From the NCBI GenBank assembly GCA_036897095.1, contig JAYMSP010000875.1, positions 1 to 39,698 of the forward strand: a DNA stretch of 39,698 nt. The letters are read 5' to 3'. Positions 34,980 to 39,698 of the stretch are shown here, in pieces. Source of the stretch: Plantago elongata (lineage: Eukaryota > Streptophyta > Magnoliopsida > Lamiales > Plantaginaceae). The position numbers and the translations under genes are program-made. Numbering within the stretch: the first letter of the stretch is position 1; each line of letters opens with the position of its first letter. The notes below the pieces were generated by a model that saw only the letters and a program-made list of their open reading frames with translations, did no database searches and was not told where the DNA came from.

Positions 34980-35890
34980 ATGCACATAAGTCCGCTTGTT
35001 TTAATGAACCAACTCATTCCTTGCATACCAAAGAGACTAGCGGATGCACACTTATAATATTCAAACTGTTCTGGCTTGAGTACATGTTTAACATGAATTA
35101 TCCTATTCCAAATATCAATGGAAGGATCTAATAAAGCACACGATGACAAATCTCCATGCAAGACGCACAAAAGTTGCAGTGCTTAAAAGGACGTAGCACA
35201 ATTTCATCCATACTCAAGCAAAAGGGACACAACTTGGCGTCTTAAACATGTCGTTTCTCCAGATTATGTAAAAGAGAATGGCCATTGCGAAGAAAAAGAC
35301 TCTGGGTTTTATTTGGCACACCAATGCTCCAAATAAAGGACCAATTTCGCAAACTGGAAGCTGAAGTAGATGCTTCTTCAAATCTCTAGCCACGTAGTAG
35401 GCTGAGTGAACAGAGTAGTAGCCATATGTGTTGAAGAACCAACGCCCAATATCAACAAAATTCGAGTTACTATTGGAATTTGCAAAATAGCCTCTATATC
35501 ACATTCCGAAAAGACGCATTCCAGTAGACTTCCACCCCATCTCGTCCCATCAGCTTTCAGAAGCTTGAAATCGTAGTATCACAATATCAAGAATATCCGG
35601 TGTAAAAGGCTTCATATTAACAGTCCCTCGTATCTAATTATATTTCCACGTACTTACAGAGGCACCATTTCTAATCTTGCCAAATGACTCATTTCTTTAC
35701 CAACTCAATAGATCCAAATATACATTTTCAAGTGAAAGACCATTTGGATTAGGTTTGGAATCTAACACATCGCAATTCAAAAAATATTTTGTCTTACAAA
35801 TTCTACTAGGGAGAGAATTAGGTTGTTGAATATGAGCCAGAACATGGCTAAATTAAAAGAACTCAAGTCACGAAAATCACCACTATTCCT
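34980..35890 (-). pseudogene. Degenerate LINE (non-LTR retrotransposon) ORF2 C-terminal remnant
   Basis: Read on the minus strand across several frames, the order of conserved pieces matches the end of plant LINE ORF2. First come FRDLSSFNLAM and a KTKYF...LDSKPNPNG stretch near 35860-35720. Next are IRNGASVSTWK and IRGTVNMKPFTPDI near 35680-35600. The GYYSVHSAYYVARDLK motif lies near 35430-35370, then IWSIGVPNKT near 35330. The KLCPFC zinc knuckle follows near 35235-35218, and WYARNELVH (RNase H-proximal region) ends the series near 35030-35004. Stops and frameshifts interrupt all of it, and the reverse transcriptase core and any ORF1 are missing. It is an old 5'-truncated insertion. Confidence 0.82.
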
Positions 35891-36010
35891 CTCACTATCG
35901 CAAAGAGTATTCTATTTAATCCAATGAATTTTCTCTTTTTTATCATTTACCCCCAAAATTGATAATAATATATCAACTCACGAGCAACTAAGCAAGTACT
36001 TTAAAGTAAC

Positions 36011-37012
36011 GGGTAAAATACAAAAAGGGTACTTTATTGATAGCCATGTACAATTAAGGTACTTTAATGTGGTAACGTCCAACAAAAATACTCTAACTTG
36101 GTTGTTTGTCCAAATAAAGTACTTTTTTTAATTTTCCAGTCAGATCCAGCAAGTGTATCTCACTCTCCAATCAAGACTTTGTTAAATACTTATTAAATAG
36201 ATAAAAAAATTCAAAAAAATCATAAAATCAAATCAAATTCAAAAAAATCTTTAACAAATCAGAAAAAATCATTTTTTAAACTTAATTTAAAAAATAGTAA
36301 AAAACTTTGGAAAATTTTCGATTTTTTTTAAATTAAAAGAAAAAATAATAAAATATTTCAAAATTTTGTAAAATAATTCAAAAAAATAATATTCAAAATT
36401 TGTAAAATTTGACAATTTATTTTCATAAAATAAAAATAATAGTAATAAGAACAACAATGTTGAGCATACGACACGAATATCAAATAAATAGTCATGATAA
36501 CTCTATCATATATACTAAAACCATCAAAGTTACATAAATTACAAAAATAAAAAAAAAGTTTTAAGAATTAGATAATGAGCTATAAGCTACAGAAATGAAG
36601 AGCTGCGAGGATGATTCTTCAAAAATATTTTATTTGTTTTTTCTTTTAATTTTTGATATATTTTATTGTTTTTTCTTTTAATTAAAAAAATTGAAAATTT
36701 TCCTAAGTATTTTACTATTTTTTAATTATATTTAAAAAATGAATTTTTATGATGTTTTTTTACTATTTTTTGGAATTTCTAAAGATTTTTTATTTGTTTT
36801 GATTTTACAATTTTAATAAAATTTTTTTATCTATTTAATAAGAATTTAAAAAATTCCTCACCGGAGAGTGAGATACAATCGCTAAATTTGACCGGAAAAC
36901 TGAAAAACAAACAACTAAGTTAAAATTAAAGTACCTTTGTTCAACGTTTACTACATTAAATTACCTTAATTGTACATGGCTATCAATAAAGTACTCCTTT
37001 TATATTTTACCC
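36011..37012. mobile_element. Foldback / Mutator-like long-TIR MITE (element F2), 1,002 bp
   Basis: Flanked by a perfect 10-bp direct repeat ttaaagtaac (36001-36010 and 37013-37022). The ends are inverted repeats starting GGGTAAAATAYAAAA and sharing tactttattgatagccatgt, acaattaaggta, tgtatctcactctcc and ttattaaatagataaaaaaa. The arms remain alignable for ~350 bp (36011-36360 and 36655-37012) around a ~290-bp AT-rich spacer. No ORF of note. A 9-11-bp target duplication with long TIRs fits a non-autonomous Mutator-like element. The arm segment tactttatt...caattaaggtac also resembles the corresponding part of element F1. Confidence 0.9.
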
Positions 37013-37051
37013 TTAAAGTAACTCACGATAGAAGTATAAATACAAATGTAA

Positions 37052-37220
37052 GACCAGCCCCAATGGGCGTCACAGGCACGACATCGTGCCCGACACCGCG
37101 CCATGCCAGTCCCAACGGGGCTGGGATGCCGCCCCGTGCAAAGACGCGGCGTGGCACGTCCGACGTGCCATGCCATCGCGTGGCAGCAACCAACCGGTTG
37201 GCCGTGCCACGTGTCTTTTC
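37052..37220 (+). other. GC-rich island, probable PIF/Harbinger-type transposon end
   Basis: About 170 bp of strongly GC-rich sequence (gaccagccccaatgggcg, then repeated gtggcacgtccgacgtgcca-like inverted motifs and ccaaccggttgg) sits in AT-rich DNA. It is followed by a T-rich tract and sequence such as caaacgcgaataactcg and taacggattcg. This layout is what I recall for ends of plant PIF/Harbinger-like elements. The matching opposite end was not found before the next gene, so it may be truncated. Overlapping ORFs here are GC-content artefacts. Confidence 0.4.
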
Positions 37221-37243
37221 CTTTTCCTTTTTTTTTTTTTTTT

Positions 37244-37755
37244 ACTTTTTTTATATTTTATTCAATTTCAAACGCGAATAACTCGAAAAATATAAATATA
37301 AAAAATATATAAAAATTACTAACGGATTCGTTTCTTTGAGATCTACGAATAGAGACCACTATCGATTATTTTTTGATCATTCCATCTCGAACTTATTTTC
37401 TCTCTCAATTAAACTTAAAATTGTAAAACAACCTCTAATAATTCAATTTTATTAATTTCGACTTCTAAACGCTATTATAATATATTAAATATGTTTTTAG
37501 TAAAATAAAAAAATATTTTTTTAATTTTAAACTTTAATAAATTATAAAACAATTAAAAAAAATACAATTTTATTAATTTGAAATATATGCAGTCTAATTA
37601 ATGATTGTATATACGCTAATAATTTTTAACGTAGACGGTTATCGAAGCGACCCAGTTGGTAATGACAGTAAACCCGGTAATGCTATAGACTATAGAGCAT
37701 AGACATACAAGCTTTAATAAATCGTATCGATAATAATAAGAAAGGGATAAATTTG
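37244..37755. other. AT-rich spacer before the RNA-binding gene
   Basis: AT-rich sequence between the GC-rich island and the promoter. It may be the body of the same truncated element. No gene recognised. Confidence 0.4.
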
Positions 37756-37764
37756 AAACCCTAA
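37756..37764 (+). promoter_or_regulatory. telo-box (AAACCCTAA)
   Basis: An exact AAACCCTAA lies 56 bases before the ATG of the RNA-binding gene. Telo-boxes near the transcription start are common in plant translation and RNA-metabolism genes. Confidence 0.6.
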
Positions 37765-37819
37765 AATCTCATCGATTGCGTATCGTTCTTCTTCTCCTTC
37801 AAATTTAACCAATTGATCT

Positions 37820-39258
37820 ATGGCGGACGCTTACTGGAGGTACGGTGATGGCAGACAGCAACAGCCGGCAATTTCTGCTCCAGTTCCGAAACGGCCTCGT
37901 ACCGAGTTCGGTAATGAAATTTAGAGCTGATCTCAGCCAATGAATACTATTTGAATTTGTAGTTTCTGTTATTTTGATCGGTATACGTGTTAGTAGAGTT
38001 TCAATTCGACTTTAGGTTGGAAATGAGGTTGAATATCACGATCTACCGGTTTGATTGATCTCAGTTGACGTTTCATTGGGGGTTAGGATTTTATCTGGTC
38101 TCTTTACACTGCAAGTTGTGTATACGGGTATGAGTAGCTGAAATCGGGAGCTTTTGGAATTGTTTTGTGTATAAGGCAATCAATTTCACTGCATTTATAC
38201 GCAAGCATTTTTATCTCCCAATTTGCACTTCACTGCTGATTTTCGTTATGGTATCTGATATGTTGGTTGCAAACCTATGGATGGTTATATTCAAACTTAT
38301 TTATGAGGCTAGTTACCGTTCTTGCTTTGGAACCTGCGGATATGTATCTAGCGGATATGATCCCATGATTAAAACCTTAGGATTACAGCCTCTTGATTCT
38401 GGTGTATTTATATTATGTTATAATTTGTTCTCCTTAAGTTGATCCGGAATCCTCTTGCTTGCTAACCTGTATAGATAGTTAAATTTATGTTTTTAATATG
38501 TGCAGAGATGCCGAGCGGCCCTGAGATGTCCAACTTTTACAGCATTCGCGAGGAGAATGCATCTGGACACCGTGTCAATAGAGATATTGACACCATCAAT
38601 GCTTCATATGACCGGTACCTTCGGTCTGCGGTATGCCTTTCTGCATTTTGGTTCCACATCCTTTTTCTTTTAATTCGTATTCCTGCAGCTTTATGGTTTT
38701 CCACTAACGCTCAGTCTGATGCAATCTACTAGCAGATGCCTCCAATTGGAAGTGATGCTGGAAGATCCATGACAGGCGGGCTTCTTCCACTTCCGCATGA
38801 CGATCCACGTGTAATTGCAATGGCATCCTCAGATGCTGCAAAAAGCCGGCCCATGCCAGTGGGAGGTCATCGTGAAGTTCAGCTTCCCCCTGATGCCAGC
38901 AGCACATTGTTTGTTGAGGGCCTGCCTGCAAATTGCAGTCGACGCGAAGTTGCTCGTATCCTCCACTACTCCCGTTTGTTTATTCTTTTCCTGCTTCTCC
39001 ATTTTTGTTTTGTTCCTTCACTCTCGTTCTCTAGATATTTTCCGCCCATTTGTTGGCTACAAGGAAGTCAGGCTTGTTTCAAAGGAATCTAGACGTGTAA
39101 GAGTTAGTGATTAAACTTAATTTGTTGTTGTATATCACAGATTTTCTGATTTTGCGTTATGGAATAACTTTTGTAGCCTGGGGGTGATCCACTGTTGCTT
39201 TGCTTCGTTGACTTTCAGAGTCCAGCTCATGCAGCAACAGCAATGGATGCTTTGCAAG
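37820..39258 (+). CDS. NSR/RBP1-like nuclear speckle RNA-binding protein (partial, 3' end outside window)
   Basis: Five exons are visible and in frame: 37820-37910, 38506-38630, 38733-38955, 39035-39096 and 39177-39258. They give 194 residues plus one base of a split codon; the last intron runs off the right edge. The start MADAYWRYGDGRQQ and KRPRTEF match the conserved head of plant NSR proteins (Arabidopsis NSRA/NSRB, Medicago RBP1). The linker contains MPSGPEMSNF and SYDRYLRSAQ. An RRM begins LPPDASSTLFVEGLPANCSR (RNP2 LFVEGL) and continues RPFVGYKEVRLVSKE, then PGGDPLLLCFVDFQSP (RNP1 LLLCFVDF) and AATAMDALQ. The missing exon should encode the GYKFDE...LRLQFAR end. The family acts in alternative splicing and binds noncoding RNA in speckles. 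Exon 3 has a TAGCAG tandem acceptor. Confidence 0.93.
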
Positions 39259-39698
39259 GTTAGAATGCATTTCTTACCTTGTTTGAGATGGAAAAATCTT
39301 TACTATTATCGTTACTTTTTTCTCTTGGCAACATGAGTATCTACTTGCCTTTCTCATAATAAACCCTGTAATCTTTCTTTAATTGGACGGTTCCAACAGT
39401 ATTGAACGGCATGTTAGCAAATATGTTTAGGCACTGATGAAACTACACATATCATGAGCGTAAAAACGTCATTCGTTCAGCCTCTTTGAATGGAGGCTTA
39501 TCTGTTAGGCTGAAATTGAAATTGGTAAAAGCAGCAAAGACAGCTCTTGCATAACTAATTTGGTGTTCACCATACTTTGTCATGCATGTCTAATCACCCC
39601 AGCTCCTCTTCTTCAGTTAAGTGTTTTATGTTCTATGTGACGGGGTTATACTTATCAAGTGAAAGCCTACAAAAATTGAACCAGACAATTACCATTGG
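39259..39698 (+). other. Unfinished intron of the NSR-like gene
   Basis: Begins with the donor CAAG|GTTAGA, and no sequence encoding the expected GYKFDE continuation is seen before the window ends. The intron is therefore at least 440 nt. Confidence 0.8.

Noticed and set aside
37086-37312. Three overlapping plus-strand ORFs in the GC-rich island
   Set aside because: Open frames in all three phases are a composition effect. The C-terminal parts read through a poly-T tract.
1-39698. CRISPR arrays, bacterial operons, prophage or toxin-antitoxin systems
   Set aside because: No such structure exists here. The introns, tRNA type and proteins are those of a plant nuclear genome.

Overview
This is a nuclear genomic window from a flowering plant, most likely a eudicot. 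The evidence is AT-rich intergenic DNA, GT-AG introns of plant size, a nuclear tRNA-Gly gene, and gene products found only or mainly in plants: a thylakoid-lumen pentapeptide protein, a Dof transcription factor and an NSR/RBP1-type nuclear speckle RNA-binding protein. No bacterial operon, phage or CRISPR structure is present. Gene models below were assembled by hand from splice sites and protein family knowledge.

Left part (1-11.7 kb) is gene-dense. It holds tRNA-Gly(CCC) on minus (881-950), a four-exon gene for a thylakoid lumenal 15 kDa-type pentapeptide-repeat protein on minus (1355-2994), a short intronless plant protein on plus (4217-4486) followed by a ~124-bp tandem repeat, a 99-residue protein carrying an exact internal 24-residue duplication on plus (6300-6599), and a seven-coding-exon WDR44-like WD40 protein on minus (8276-10891) with a probable 5'UTR intron and a two-codon upstream ORF.

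The middle (11.7-26.4 kb) is a ~14.7-kb gene-free, AT-rich transposon landscape. Clearly bounded elements are a 613-bp non-autonomous hAT element with a perfect 8-bp target duplication, three tRNA-related SINE-like insertions (two with target duplications), a 1.15-kb foldback element with ~330-bp terminal inverted repeats, and a 471-bp TRIM-like retroelement with two LTRs and an initiator-tRNA-Met primer binding site. There is also a 32-base C homopolymer.

Right part (26.5-39.7 kb) holds a 509-residue DEDDy 3'-5' exonuclease fused to a Mut7-C domain (eight exons, one GC-AG intron), a Dof zinc-finger transcription factor of the DOF4.6/DOF1.8 type (two exons), a degenerate LINE ORF2 remnant on minus, a second foldback element (1,002 bp, perfect 10-bp target duplication), a GC-rich probable transposon end, and the first five exons of an NSR/RBP1-like RRM protein that runs off the right edge.

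The genes serve unrelated housekeeping and regulatory roles (photosynthetic lumen, RNA decay or processing, splicing-related RNA binding, vascular-type Dof transcription) and do not form a functional cluster. I found no convincing new multi-gene system. The strongest under-described items are the two related foldback families, the TRIM, the SINE group, the duplicated-module small protein, the GC-AG intron and the NAGNAG acceptor.
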